A stretch of 64,000 nt of DNA from Candidatus Thiodiazotropha sp. (ex Codakia rugifera) (GTDB lineage Bacteria; Pseudomonadota; Gammaproteobacteria; Chromatiales; Chromatiaceae): the NCBI GenBank assembly GCA_025656675.1, contig JAHXHN010000004.1, forward strand, positions 1 through 64,000, written 5' to 3'. The stretch's first letter is position 1; every line of letters begins with the position of its first letter. Shown one piece after another: positions 40,273 through 48,239 of the stretch. The position numbers and the translations under genes are program-made. Under the pieces are notes generated by a model, which was given only the letters and a program-made list of their open reading frames with translations, ran no database searches and had not been told where the DNA came from.

Positions 40273-40659
40273 ATGGATGGAAAAGTAGCCATGGCATTTG
40301 TTAGTGAGGTACGAGAAGCATTTCCGGAAAGTGCCGCCAGAGCCGACGCACTGATGGTCAGGCGTGGTTATGAAAGCGACGAAATTACTGAAATGTACAC
40401 AATGTGGTTAAGTGCTTTTGCTGATATTACTGGTGAAGAAATGGTGGCAGAAGCTACATACGTGGTTGAGTTACATTTCGCATTCTTTTCTGGTGTGTAC
40501 GAGAATGGTTCCGATCGTGTTCGTAGATTGGTGGATGTTGGCTATGTGGAGAATCTTTTCTGGCGAATTCCTAAGGAGGTTTGTGCTCGATTTTGGCCAA
40601 GTATGCCAGTCAATCTCCAGCAGCTCTATGTCGGCTTTCATGGCTCGCCACCATTCTAA
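40273..40659 (+). CDS. Hypothetical protein, DUF7674-like (cassette gene)
   Basis: 128 residues, acidic, no signal peptide. The C-terminal half resembles a small widespread family of unknown function: VRRLVDVGYVENLFWRI followed by FWPSMPVNLQQLYVGFH. Its TAA stop lies inside the first core of the adjacent attC-like site, as is usual for integron cassettes. No clear ribosome-binding site. Function unknown. Confidence 0.65.
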   Translation: MDGKVAMAFVSEVREAFPESAARADALMVRRGYESDEITEMYTMWLSAFADITGEEMVAEATYVVELHFAFFSGVYENGSDRVRRLVDVGYVENLFWRIPKEVCARFWPSMPVNLQQLYVGFHGSPPF

Positions 40660-40713
40660 CAAAATGCTCAAGATCATTCGCTATCGCTCGCGTCCCTTAG
40701 CATGGCGTTATGT
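40654..40713 (+). other. Probable integron attC site 1
   Basis: 60 bp. The left core TTCTAAC (40654-40660) overlaps the stop codon of the preceding gene, and the right core GTTATGT (40707-40713) ends the site. Inside, ATGCTCAAG pairs with CTTAGCAT except for one extra G in the left arm, the extrahelical-base pattern that directs bottom-strand recombination. The outer cores match the consensus partly (TAAC/GTTA). A short variable loop lies between the arms. Confidence 0.72.
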
Positions 40714-40728
40714 TACTAAAGGATTAAA

Positions 40729-41157
40729 ATGAGACTATGGTCAATTAATCCAGGCTATCTAGATTCAAAAGGACTTGTTGCCCTTTGGCGAGAGGCTCTG
40801 CTTGCTCAAAACGTGTTGATGGGGAAAACAGTTGGATACAACAATCATCCACAATTAATTAGATTTAAAAACACATCAAATCCAGTTGGTGCTATTGCAA
40901 GCTACCTGAGAGCTGTCGCAGTGGAAGCGAAGAACAGAGGTTACAATTTTGATAAGAGCAAGATTCAAAACAAAAGGATAAGTAGTCATATTCTCGTTAC
41001 TGATGGGCAAGCCAATTATGAATTCCAACACCTTCTAAAAAAGCTTAAATCCAGGGAACCAAGCATATACATATGCCTTCGTGATTCTGAAAGAATAAAG
41101 CTTCACCCACTATTTTCAAAAGTTCGTGGTGGTGTTGAGCCTTGGGAAGTAGTTTGA
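40729..41157 (+). CDS. Pyrimidine-dimer DNA glycosylase (endonuclease V-like), cassette gene
   Basis: 142 residues. The N-terminus MRLWSINPGYLDSKGLVALW and GKTVGYNNHPQLIRFK match the T4 endonuclease V-like family that removes UV pyrimidine dimers through an N-terminal amine. A following RGYNFDKSKI is also typical. It lies precisely between two attC-like sites with 15 nt from the first site to its ATG, so it is probably a mobile cassette carrying a DNA-repair enzyme. Its enzyme activity is inferred from family only. Confidence 0.72.
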   Translation: MRLWSINPGYLDSKGLVALWREALLAQNVLMGKTVGYNNHPQLIRFKNTSNPVGAIASYLRAVAVEAKNRGYNFDKSKIQNKRISSHILVTDGQANYEFQHLLKKLKSREPSIYICLRDSERIKLHPLFSKVRGGVEPWEVV

Positions 41158-41167
41158 TGGTATCGCA

Positions 41168-41246
41168 ACACAACAAGGCACGCCAGTTGACCACCAAAAG
41201 CGGCGCTTTGTTTACTTTTGGGGTCAACTGAGCTTAAACGTTAGGC
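41168..41246 (+). other. Probable integron attC site 2
   Basis: About 79 bp. The right core GTTAGGC (41240-41246) fits GTTRRRY exactly. Inner arms are CAGTTGACC-A-CCAAAAG and CTTTTGGGGTCAACTG, complementary over 16 bp except one extra A in the left arm (extrahelical base). AGCTTAAAC next to the right core is a common attC sequence. The left core (ACACAAC, 41168-41174) is degenerate. It begins 11 nt past the stop of the glycosylase gene. Confidence 0.7.
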
Positions 41247-41394
41247 TTTTCTGTGGCTGGTGTAAATAATTCGTTGAGGTAACGTATTATATTTTTATAT
41301 CAATATGGTTTTTCCGCTGTGTTTCAAAGTGGCGTACAATGGCGTTGTCTGCATGATTTGCTAATTGCAAAATTCAAACTAGAGGCATATCGCT

Positions 41395-41773
41395 ATGCCA
41401 TTTACACAAATCTCATACGTCAAGGCAAACCGCTCGAATACCGCCGCGAATTAATGGAAGAGATATACCTGGCGATGTGCGAGTCAATAAGCATACCTGA
41501 GAATGATCGCTTCGCGACAGTCAGTGACTTGAAGACGGTAATTTCAATACCAGCGGAGACTATCTCTGTATCAGTCGTTCAGACGATATTGAGTTTATAC
41601 AGATTACCTTGAACAGTGGTCGGACAATGGACATGAAAAAGACACTTTAAGTAAAGATCGTGGAACACCTCAACGCGAACCTCGGCATTTGACCTGAAGA
41701 TGTCGTGATTAGCCTGTTAGAGGTCTTAACGGAAGAGAGGCTGCCTGGGAACCGTGAGGCTCAATATGCCTGA
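41395..41773 (+). pseudogene. Broken tautomerase-family gene
   Basis: Pieces of one tautomerase-superfamily protein occur in three frames. The frame starting at 41395 gives MPFTQISYVKANRSNTAA and then stops. A second frame gives YLAMCESISIPENDRFATVS. A third gives DDIEFIQITLNSGRTMDMKK, a stop, IVEHLNAN, another stop, then PEDVVISLLEV and AQYA before the final stop. Order and spacing match intact homologues that end in SFGNGEAQYA-like sequence. At least two frameshifts and two internal stops show it is dead. It lies just right of attC site 2. Confidence 0.8.
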
Positions 41774-41903
41774 TCGGGTTAAGACAATGGATTTAGAGGA
41801 GTATTTAACATGAAGAACGATTTTACGCACAATGTGTATAAACCGGGTGTCCACTATTCATAGATAAGACCACTGTAAATTGGTAAAATGATGGCCATGG
41901 TAG

Positions 41904-42701
41904 TTAATCCTTTTTTTGAGAAAGAAAAGCGAATACTTCAAATGCAATTGCGCGGGGGTGGAGCTCCCCCAGAAAGGCGAGTAACTTGTTGAACATCCCG
42001 GGGATGATCGATACTTTCCCGGCTTGACAAGCGCTGTAGGCTGCTTCGGCAATTTTCTCAACCGAAGTGCCTCCACGGGTTTGGTAGGCTCGCATATTGG
42101 TTGCGTCTGCTGTTGTCACAAAGTCGGTCGCCGTTGCACCCGGCGAAACGACAGTCGCTGTGACACCCGTACCTTTCAACTCACGTGACAATCCTCTGCT
42201 AAATGCACGCACATAGTGTTTGCTGGCAACATAAGCCGACCAATTGGGTGCGCCAGAGAAATGGGCCACTAGGGAACCCACATTCAGTATCCGCCCATGC
42301 TTACGTTGCAGCATGGGCTGCAGGAATAGATGGGTTAGCTGGGTCAACACGATCATGTTGAGCCTTAACATGTTTGTCATTGTCGAGTAGTCTCCCATGG
42401 CAAAGTACCCGGTCATCCCCACGCCAGCATTATTGACAAGAATATCAACCGACAAGCCAGTCTGTTTGACTTTCTCAAACAGCTCCTCAACTGCGTTTTC
42501 GCCGGCAAGATCCATACTAAATGTCAAGACATCACTATCTGAGCTTTTTTGGATATCACGTGCGGCCTGTTCCAACCTAGCTTGACCTCTGGCGACCAGT
42601 ATCAGGTTGTGTCCATGAGCAGCGAATACTTTGGCAATAGCCAGGCCTATGCCCTTTGAAGCGCCTGTGATCAGAACAGTTTTGTTATCAATCGGTTTCA
42701 T
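41904..42701 (-). CDS. Short-chain dehydrogenase/reductase
   Basis: 265 residues from ATG 42701, 4 nt past the hydrolase stop; an upstream ATG at 42743 overlaps that gene. Classic SDR: cofactor motif TGASKGIGLA near the N-terminus, NNAGVG, catalytic Ser and the YVASKHYVRAF (YxxxK) motif, and VSPGATATDF. It resembles DltE/YqjQ-like SDRs acting on ketones or acyl groups with NADP(H). It is coupled with the hydrolase and likely controlled by the divergent HxlR regulator. Confidence 0.87.
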   Translation of the reverse strand: MKPIDNKTVLITGASKGIGLAIAKVFAAHGHNLILVARGQARLEQAARDIQKSSDSDVLTFSMDLAGENAVEELFEKVKQTGLSVDILVNNAGVGMTGYFAMGDYSTMTNMLRLNMIVLTQLTHLFLQPMLQRKHGRILNVGSLVAHFSGAPNWSAYVASKHYVRAFSRGLSRELKGTGVTATVVSPGATATDFVTTADATNMRAYQTRGGTSVEKIAEAAYSACQAGKVSIIPGMFNKLLAFLGELHPRAIAFEVFAFLSQKKD

Positions 42702-42705
42702 TTTT

Positions 42706-43707
42706 CTATTCAGTTTCACCGTGTTGAAAGGGGGGGAAATCACTCAGCAATCCAGCAACCTGCTCAGGTTTGTCAATCTGGACAAAGTGACCCGCATTTT
42801 CCACCAGAAAAAGTTCTGAATTGGGAAATATTTGATGCAGATCTCTTGCGACACCGGTATTGAGGTAAGGGTCATCCTTTCCAAAGAGGATGCGCACAGG
42901 TGCCTGAAATTGTTTTAACTGTGCTGTTTTGTCCTGACGCATCTCGAGTTCGTTGGGTAATACTCGGTTTAAGCCGTAAAAAGCTGGGCGAATTTGCAGT
43001 GACTGATGCCCTAGAAGCTTTTGAAATGGTCTGCGCAATTCCTTGGTGCTGATAAACTTCGCTATCTGATCTTCATAGCCGCTCAACCACAAGCCATCCC
43101 AGTGACGGGTTGCCCACACTGAAATGTCACGGCGTATCCCCGGAGTAGAAAAACGATCGATAGCTTCCGGTGCTCTGAGCGTCGGCATAGGACTATAGTA
43201 GGTATTTAGCAATACCAGTCCTGCACTCTTATCAGGATTATCAAGAGCCCAATCTATCCCGGGTTGGCCGGAAGCATCATGCACAACAGGCACCACCTGC
43301 TTCAGTCTGAAATGTGCTATCACGGCCTCAAGGTCACGCCGCAGGCTGGCAACATCGTAGCGGTGGTTATCGGGCTTGTCCGAATCACCCCAACCCACAA
43401 AATCAAAGGTGATAACATGGCGATTGGCTGCCAACACCGGCACCAGCCGGTCATACAAGTGCATACTGTCAGGAAATCCGTGCATCATGATAAAGGTTGG
43501 CCTGATGCTCTTAGCACCATATTCACGGACATGGATGCTTAACCTGTCACGTTGAACATGATGAGTCTTGTATTTCACTTTAGCCTTATAAGCCTCTTCA
43601 TAACGTTTAAAATAGGCGCTGTGATCAACGCTCGAACAGGCATGCAATAGCAGCAAGTTAAATGGTAAAAACATAACGGCCAGCAGCCTGTAGGTTTTTC
43701 TTTTCAC
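42706..43707 (-). CDS. Alpha/beta-hydrolase lipoprotein (haloalkane dehalogenase/epoxide hydrolase-like)
   Basis: 333 residues. The N-terminus LLAVMFLPFNLLLLHACSS is a lipoprotein signal (lipobox LLHAC), so the enzyme should be membrane-anchored facing the periplasm. The alpha/beta-hydrolase core has MHGFPDSMHLYDRL with the oxyanion region, VVHDASGQPG where the nucleophile Asp would lie, and a late NAGHFVQIDKP with the catalytic His. An Asp nucleophile points to dehalogenase or epoxide hydrolase chemistry rather than esterase. It forms an operon with the SDR gene. Confidence 0.83.
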   Translation of the reverse strand: MKRKTYRLLAVMFLPFNLLLLHACSSVDHSAYFKRYEEAYKAKVKYKTHHVQRDRLSIHVREYGAKSIRPTFIMMHGFPDSMHLYDRLVPVLAANRHVITFDFVGWGDSDKPDNHRYDVASLRRDLEAVIAHFRLKQVVPVVHDASGQPGIDWALDNPDKSAGLVLLNTYYSPMPTLRAPEAIDRFSTPGIRRDISVWATRHWDGLWLSGYEDQIAKFISTKELRRPFQKLLGHQSLQIRPAFYGLNRVLPNELEMRQDKTAQLKQFQAPVRILFGKDDPYLNTGVARDLHQIFPNSELFLVENAGHFVQIDKPEQVAGLLSDFPPFQHGETE

Positions 43708-43726
43708 TTCGACCTCCGCCTGTCTA

Positions 43727-43749
43727 GTGACTTGCAGTATGCAAGTTAC
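43727..43749. promoter_or_regulatory. Palindromic operator 1 between hydrolase and HxlR gene
   Basis: GTGACTTGCA-GTA-TGCAAGTTAC, a near-perfect 23-bp palindrome. It lies 20 bp upstream of the hydrolase start. Its inverse matches operator 2 at 20 of 23 positions. Likely binding site for the HxlR-type regulator. Confidence 0.75.
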
Positions 43750-43763
43750 TAAATCATAGGATA

Positions 43764-43786
43764 GTAACTTGCTGATTGCAAGTCAC
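43764..43786. promoter_or_regulatory. Palindromic operator 2 between hydrolase and HxlR gene
   Basis: GTAACTTGC-TGATT-GCAAGTCAC, the second 23-bp palindrome, 37 bp centre to centre from the first and 25 bp upstream of the HxlR start. The two sites sit symmetrically, one next to each divergent gene. Confidence 0.75.
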
Positions 43787-43810
43787 CATAGTGTGTGTTA
43801 ATTTTTCACC

Positions 43811-44182
43811 ATGACTCAACGACAAAATGCTGATGGCAATTGCCAACGGTCCCTCTGCCCGGTCGCCTGTACGCTGGATATCATTGGTGATAAATGGACA
43901 CTTCTGGTTGTACGGGACCTCTTTTCAGGCAAAAAAATGTACAGTGAATTCCAGCGTTCACCTGAAAAAATACCCTCAAATATTCTCGCGGATCGGTTAA
44001 AACGGCTGGTTGAATATAAAATTGTTTTAAAAGAACCCTATCAAACACACCCCATCCGCTATCAATATGCACTTACCAAAAAAGGCAGGGAATTGAGATT
44101 GGTTTTAAAAGCCATGGTGCAGTGGGGTGAAAAAAACATTCCTGGTAGCAAAGCATTGATAAAATCAATTGAAAACGCCTGA
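43811..44182 (+). CDS. HxlR-family transcriptional regulator
   Basis: 123 residues. The winged-helix signature is clear: CPVACTLDIIGDKWTLLVVR then DLFSGKKMYSEFQ and LADRLKRLVEYKIV. Two N-terminal cysteines (NCQRSLCP) may allow redox or electrophile sensing, as in HypR/YodB relatives. It is divergent from the hydrolase-SDR pair and the shared 103-bp gap contains two matching palindromes, so it probably controls both that pair and itself. Confidence 0.9.
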   Translation: MTQRQNADGNCQRSLCPVACTLDIIGDKWTLLVVRDLFSGKKMYSEFQRSPEKIPSNILADRLKRLVEYKIVLKEPYQTHPIRYQYALTKKGRELRLVLKAMVQWGEKNIPGSKALIKSIENA

Positions 44183-44240
44183 TATGTAGGCACCAAGCAG
44201 TTAACCAGTAGATGCAGCCGCTATAGAATACACGGATGAT

Positions 44241-44828
44241 ATGGGCGATTTATTCAGGAAGAATAATGTGCGTATAACCATAGTGAGACACGGAAAACCT
44301 GATTTTGAGTGGCGAAGGTATGTAAGAGGATCTGAGTTCAGAAGCCTTGAAAAAGCTTATGATTCAGCAGGCATTGTTGGAAACCCTCCTAAAGAAACAT
44401 TTAATTTAGTCGATCAGCATAAGTGCATAGTTTGCAGCGACTTACCACGCTCCATTCAATCAGCAAAGGCGCTTGGTGCAAATACCATACACCTTTCGTC
44501 AGCAGTCTTCCGTGAGATGAATCTGCCATATTTCAACCAGGTGCCAATAAAGTTACCGCTCAAACATTGGGTAGTCTTACTTAGAAGCTTTTGGTTTTTG
44601 GGATTTTCTAAAAACACTGAGTCAATTGCAACCGCGAAATACAGAGCAAAAAAGGCCTCTGAACAGCTCATCGATTTGGCTGCTGAGCATTCAAGTGTTC
44701 TTTTTCTAGGTCACGGCATTATCAATCACTACGTAGCAAAGGAACTCCTGAAAAATGACTGGGTAGGCCCAAGAAATCCAGGAAATAAGCACTGGGAATT
44801 CGGTACTTATGAATATCCAAGAACATAA
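44241..44828 (+). CDS. Histidine phosphatase superfamily protein
   Basis: 195 residues. The phosphohistidine motif is TIVRHGKPDF near residues 13-22, CSDLPRSIQSA supplies the second Arg, and LFLGHGIINHY the second His. Broad phosphoglycerate-mutase-like family; substrate not predictable. A GTG at 44268 is a possible later start. AT-richer than core genes and without an obvious operon partner. Confidence 0.78.
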   Translation: MGDLFRKNNVRITIVRHGKPDFEWRRYVRGSEFRSLEKAYDSAGIVGNPPKETFNLVDQHKCIVCSDLPRSIQSAKALGANTIHLSSAVFREMNLPYFNQVPIKLPLKHWVVLLRSFWFLGFSKNTESIATAKYRAKKASEQLIDLAAEHSSVLFLGHGIINHYVAKELLKNDWVGPRNPGNKHWEFGTYEYPRT

Positions 44829-44909
44829 CGATGTATTAAACACGATACCAATTTTACGTGCGTTGCGTTGACTACTAATTTACCGGTTGCGCTGGTGTTT
44901 GCCCCAGAA

Positions 44910-45509
44910 ATGAAGACCCACATGATAGAAGCTAATAAATATCTTTTTGAGTCGTTAACCAAGCATGGTGAGCTCGCAAAAAATGAATGGGCTTACTTTA
45001 AAAAGCAATTAAGCAAAAGGAACTTTTACAAGGATGAATATCTGGTTCATTCAGGCGATAATCCTGGAGCGTTTCATTATATTACTAAAGGTCTTGTTAA
45101 ATTATCATATCCTAACAAGCTTGGTCGGATAGTTATCAAAAACTTTGCCCGCGAAGGGGAGATGACCGGACCACTTCTTGCCTGGCTTAACAATGAAGAA
45201 AGTCCTATAGATATACAAGCTATTGAGCAAACAGAAACATTGAGCTTCCCATCTTTGCTTGTAGCCAAATTAATTGGAAGAAACCCTGTATGGGAAAGCA
45301 TAGTTCGAGGGTATGTCGAAGAGCTTGCTAAAAAAACAGAATACCGAGCATTGTTATTTTTAGAAAATTCGCCAGAAGAACGATATATAACGTTTACTAG
45401 TGAAGAACCTGAGTTATGCAAGCGTTTAGCCTTAAATCAAATAGCTGATTATCTTGGGATTACGGATGTTTCATTGTCAAGAATTCGTAGGAGAATTAAC
45501 AATCGTTAA
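44910..45509 (+). CDS. Crp/Fnr-family transcriptional regulator
   Basis: 199 residues from ATG 44910 (a TTG at 44868 adds 14). An N-terminal cyclic-nucleotide-binding-like domain (YLVHSGDNPGAFHYITKGLV) is followed by a C-terminal helix-turn-helix (LALNQIADYLGITDVSLSRI). No Cys cluster for an Fe-S centre and the cAMP-binding residues are not conserved, so the effector is unknown. Similar small regulators control nearby membrane or stress genes; the gene downstream is a four-helix membrane protein. Confidence 0.85.
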   Translation: MKTHMIEANKYLFESLTKHGELAKNEWAYFKKQLSKRNFYKDEYLVHSGDNPGAFHYITKGLVKLSYPNKLGRIVIKNFAREGEMTGPLLAWLNNEESPIDIQAIEQTETLSFPSLLVAKLIGRNPVWESIVRGYVEELAKKTEYRALLFLENSPEERYITFTSEEPELCKRLALNQIADYLGITDVSLSRIRRRINNR

Positions 45510-45572
45510 GGCATATACGTATTGCATCGCTTAGCCTTGTCTATTGTAAATGTATGATAAGTGGATTAAAGA

Positions 45573-45932
45573 ATGAAAAACAGCACGTTAAGCATACGTG
45601 TATTTGCCACCTATATGGCAATGCTCAGCATGTTTCTGATACTCTACCCAAAAGTATTTTTATTGCTGGGTTTTGATGATGTATCTGGCCCTTTTGTTCC
45701 TATACTTGGGTATGTTGTTGGCGCTATATCCTTTTTTTATTTTATGGCGATTCGTGAACAAGCCAAGAATTTCTATAAATGGACAGTAACAGCTCGAATC
45801 CCCTTGTTATTATTTTTCATTGTACTGGCTTCTATGAATGTAGTACCGCCCATTATGATTCTCATAGGCGCCTGGGATTCCGGTTGTGCACTATGGACAA
45901 GATACGCTCTTAAGCATGAACAATTTAGCTAA
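45573..45932 (+). CDS. Small membrane protein, four helices
   Basis: 119 residues with four predicted helices and no recognised family. A hydrophobic N-terminus (VFATYMAMLSMFLILYP) is followed by VGAISFFYFMAI, a third helix IPLLLFFIVLASMNVV and a last short one. Located 63 nt behind the Crp/Fnr gene, on the same strand, so it may be its target or partner. Confidence 0.65.
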   Translation: MKNSTLSIRVFATYMAMLSMFLILYPKVFLLLGFDDVSGPFVPILGYVVGAISFFYFMAIREQAKNFYKWTVTARIPLLLFFIVLASMNVVPPIMILIGAWDSGCALWTRYALKHEQFS

Positions 45933-46055
45933 CAAAGCATATATTATGTATACACTGGAATTGCCGTTTTTTAGCGTACCCCCTCAGGAAACGGCCTGAC
46001 ATTGAACCGATGATGATTCCACCAAGTCCAGATAGATAGAGAATGTTTATTGGGT

Positions 46056-46442
46056 ATGAGAAAATTTTTACAAAAATATCTGCTGGTTATTTTAGGGTGG
46101 CTTTTTACGATATTAGGGATTATTGGTGCATTACTACCTGTACTTCCCACTACGCCTTTTTTGATCGTTGCTTTAGCACTCTTTTCGAAAAGCTCACCAA
46201 GGTTTCATCAAATGTTATTAAATAACATTTGGTTTGGTCCAATATTAAGACAATGGGAAGATAAAAAAACCTTGTCACGGCAAACCAAATACAAAGCGTA
46301 CCTCTTGATTATTTTAACCTTTTCGATATCCGTAGCAATAGTTAATAACAACATTCAGTTTCAGCTATTGTTGGTCGTCATTGCTATAGCTTTACTTTTT
46401 TTTATCTGGCGAATCAAAGAAGAACCTTTATTGACTAAGTGA
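46056..46442 (+). CDS. YbaN/DUF454-family inner-membrane protein
   Basis: 128 residues from ATG 46056 (a TTG at 46050 is less likely). The family signature LLPVLPTTPFLIVALALFSK is present, followed by SSPRFHQMLLNN and hydrophobic helices. Function of the family is unknown. The stop falls 89 nt from the end of the facing zinc permease gene. Confidence 0.85.
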   Translation: MRKFLQKYLLVILGWLFTILGIIGALLPVLPTTPFLIVALALFSKSSPRFHQMLLNNIWFGPILRQWEDKKTLSRQTKYKAYLLIILTFSISVAIVNNNIQFQLLLVVIAIALLFFIWRIKEEPLLTK

Positions 46443-46531
46443 TGAGTCCATGACCAACTCAAATGAAGTACCAAGTTTGGTTAAGACGATACACCACGAC
46501 ACAGAACATCCTTCCCTTTTCATCCAAACCA

Positions 46532-47326
46532 TTATGGTGCGGCCGGGTCGCCCCCCACGCTGTCTAGTGGGCCATGCCTTTGTCGTATCACCAAACCCAC
46601 CAACAGTGATGATAACGCCAATGTATAAACAATTACTGCACCTGCGGGTAGATCGAGGAGTGCTGCCACAAGCAAACCTAACCCATAGCCCACTATTGTA
46701 ATCAGATAACCAACTCCATTGGCTGCCTTGTTCAGATGTCTCAACGATAAAGCAGGTAGAATGAGTGTTGCAAATACCAGGTAGACACCCACCAGTTGCA
46801 CTGAGGCGGTGATGGCGACAGCAAACAGAAGATAGAAAAGCAATGATGATTGCCTGTGCCGAAAAGCGGACCATAAGCCGAGAATAACGAGGGAGAGCAC
46901 GGCCACCGGCACGACCTGCTGATAACTGACCCAAAGTATTTGCCCAATCAAAAGTTCCTTCAGGCGTTCCCCACCATGCGGGTTGGCTGCTAATAGCAAT
47001 AGGCTGCCACTCGAAGCAAGCACAAACAGGCTGCCGATCAATGCCTCTTGAATCTCTGCCCAGTACTTCTCAGTCAAATGGAGCGCTATGGCTGCAATGA
47101 TTGCGACGCTGACCGCAATCAACTGTATTTGCCACCCTCCCGGTTCCCAGTGAAAACTGTGGGCAGCGATTAACCCCATACCTGCCATCTGTGCCACGGC
47201 TAAATCGAGAAAGATGATCCCCCGTTTTAAGACATACCGACCAAACGGCACGTGAGTGGATGCCACTACCAGGCCAGCCAAAAAGGCCGGACCCAGTATA
47301 CTCAGATCCAGCGCCTGCCAATTCAC
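46532..47326 (-). CDS. ABC-3 family metal permease, second ZnuB-like
   Basis: 264 residues with about eight membrane helices of the ABC-3 (zinc/manganese) family: THVPFGRYVLKRGIIFLDLAV and a late VYLVFATLILPALSLRHL. Its start overlaps the stop of the upstream binding-protein gene by 4 nt. No ATPase gene follows; the next gene (46442) is on the other strand. It would need the ZnuC encoded at 51511 or another ATPase. Confidence 0.88.
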   Translation of the reverse strand: MNWQALDLSILGPAFLAGLVVASTHVPFGRYVLKRGIIFLDLAVAQMAGMGLIAAHSFHWEPGGWQIQLIAVSVAIIAAIALHLTEKYWAEIQEALIGSLFVLASSGSLLLLAANPHGGERLKELLIGQILWVSYQQVVPVAVLSLVILGLWSAFRHRQSSLLFYLLFAVAITASVQLVGVYLVFATLILPALSLRHLNKAANGVGYLITIVGYGLGLLVAALLDLPAGAVIVYTLALSSLLVGLVIRQRHGPLDSVGGDPAAP

Positions 47327-48228
47327 GGTATCACCTTGAGAAGACGCTTCAGGGTTTCATCGTAGAGGGAGAACAGATCGGTCACCCCTTCCCCGCCACC
47401 TACGGTGTAGGGAAGTTCCAGTGCCACTATTCCGGTGAGCTGTGAGAGTCGATTGGCCGCCTTGGGACTCTGGTAGTGAGTGTAGATGATTGCGACGGCC
47501 GGCTCCTCCTTCAAAGCTTGCCTCAGTTTTGCGAGATGACCCGCTGAGGTCGGTAAACCCGGCTTCGGTTCCAGAGAACCCGCCTTGACGATCTGCAGCC
47601 AATCAAACAGATAGTCCCAGTCCTGATGATGTACCACCACCCTCGCCCCCTTCAGCGGTTCGGCAATCCGCTGCCATTGCTGCACAGCCTGTTGCCAACG
47701 TGACGTGAAATCATCAAACCGGGAACGATAGTGCGCAGTATTTGATGGATCCAGGGTTATCAGACGCTCACTCAATGCCGAAGCAATTTTCAACAACCTG
47801 TGGGGATCGAGATGAACATGAGGATTGCCTGAGGCATGGACATCCCCCATGGATCGATCCAGCTTCTCTGGAATGCCCAGTCGTTCAACCTGTTGCGCCG
47901 TTTCGAAATAACCGACCCGCCCAGGCAGAACCTTACGATTACCTGCCTGACGCTGCAGCATCGGCAGCCAGCCGATTTCCAATTCCGCACCGCTACAGAC
48001 GAGTAAGTCGGCACGCCGTACTTTGGCGATCAAACTGGGTCGCGGCTCAATACGGTGCGGATCCTGGTGGGCGGTTGTTGCCACAGTGGTTGTTACCTGA
48101 CTACCTCCCAACGCCTGCACCAATGATGCCCATTCAGGTTCACAGGCAAAGATATTGAGCTTTGCGACAGATGCCTGGGTCAGACCCATTCCTATAAGAA
48201 ACAAAACCAAAGAATATGTACGTTTCAT
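47323..48228 (-). CDS. ABC metal-binding lipoprotein/periplasmic protein, second ZnuA-like
   Basis: 301 residues with an N-terminal signal peptide and the cluster A-I metal-binding fold. Likely ligands lie in ATTAHQDPHRIEPRPS, GNPHVHLDPHRL and VVVHHQDWDYL, with an acidic residue near the end. It lacks a long His-rich loop, unlike ZnuA. It precedes the second permease with a 4-nt overlap and follows the outer-membrane protein by 11 nt. Zinc is the likely metal given the context; manganese is not excluded. Confidence 0.87.
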   Translation of the reverse strand: MKRTYSLVLFLIGMGLTQASVAKLNIFACEPEWASLVQALGGSQVTTTVATTAHQDPHRIEPRPSLIAKVRRADLLVCSGAELEIGWLPMLQRQAGNRKVLPGRVGYFETAQQVERLGIPEKLDRSMGDVHASGNPHVHLDPHRLLKIASALSERLITLDPSNTAHYRSRFDDFTSRWQQAVQQWQRIAEPLKGARVVVHHQDWDYLFDWLQIVKAGSLEPKPGLPTSAGHLAKLRQALKEEPAVAIIYTHYQSPKAANRLSQLTGIVALELPYTVGGGEGVTDLFSLYDETLKRLLKVIP

Positions 48229-48239
48229 CAGGCTTTCTC

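Noticed and set aside
44819..44880. Third attC-like site after the histidine phosphatase gene
   Set aside because: An ATAAC core overlaps the stop, but no complementary arms or GTTRRRY right core could be paired.
45485..45572. attC-like site after the Crp/Fnr gene
   Set aside because: GTTAAGG and AAGGC/GCCTT fragments occur, but the arms do not form the attC arrangement.
46428..46934. 168-codon minus frame at the end of the zinc permease
   Set aside because: Out-of-frame shadow of the permease gene.
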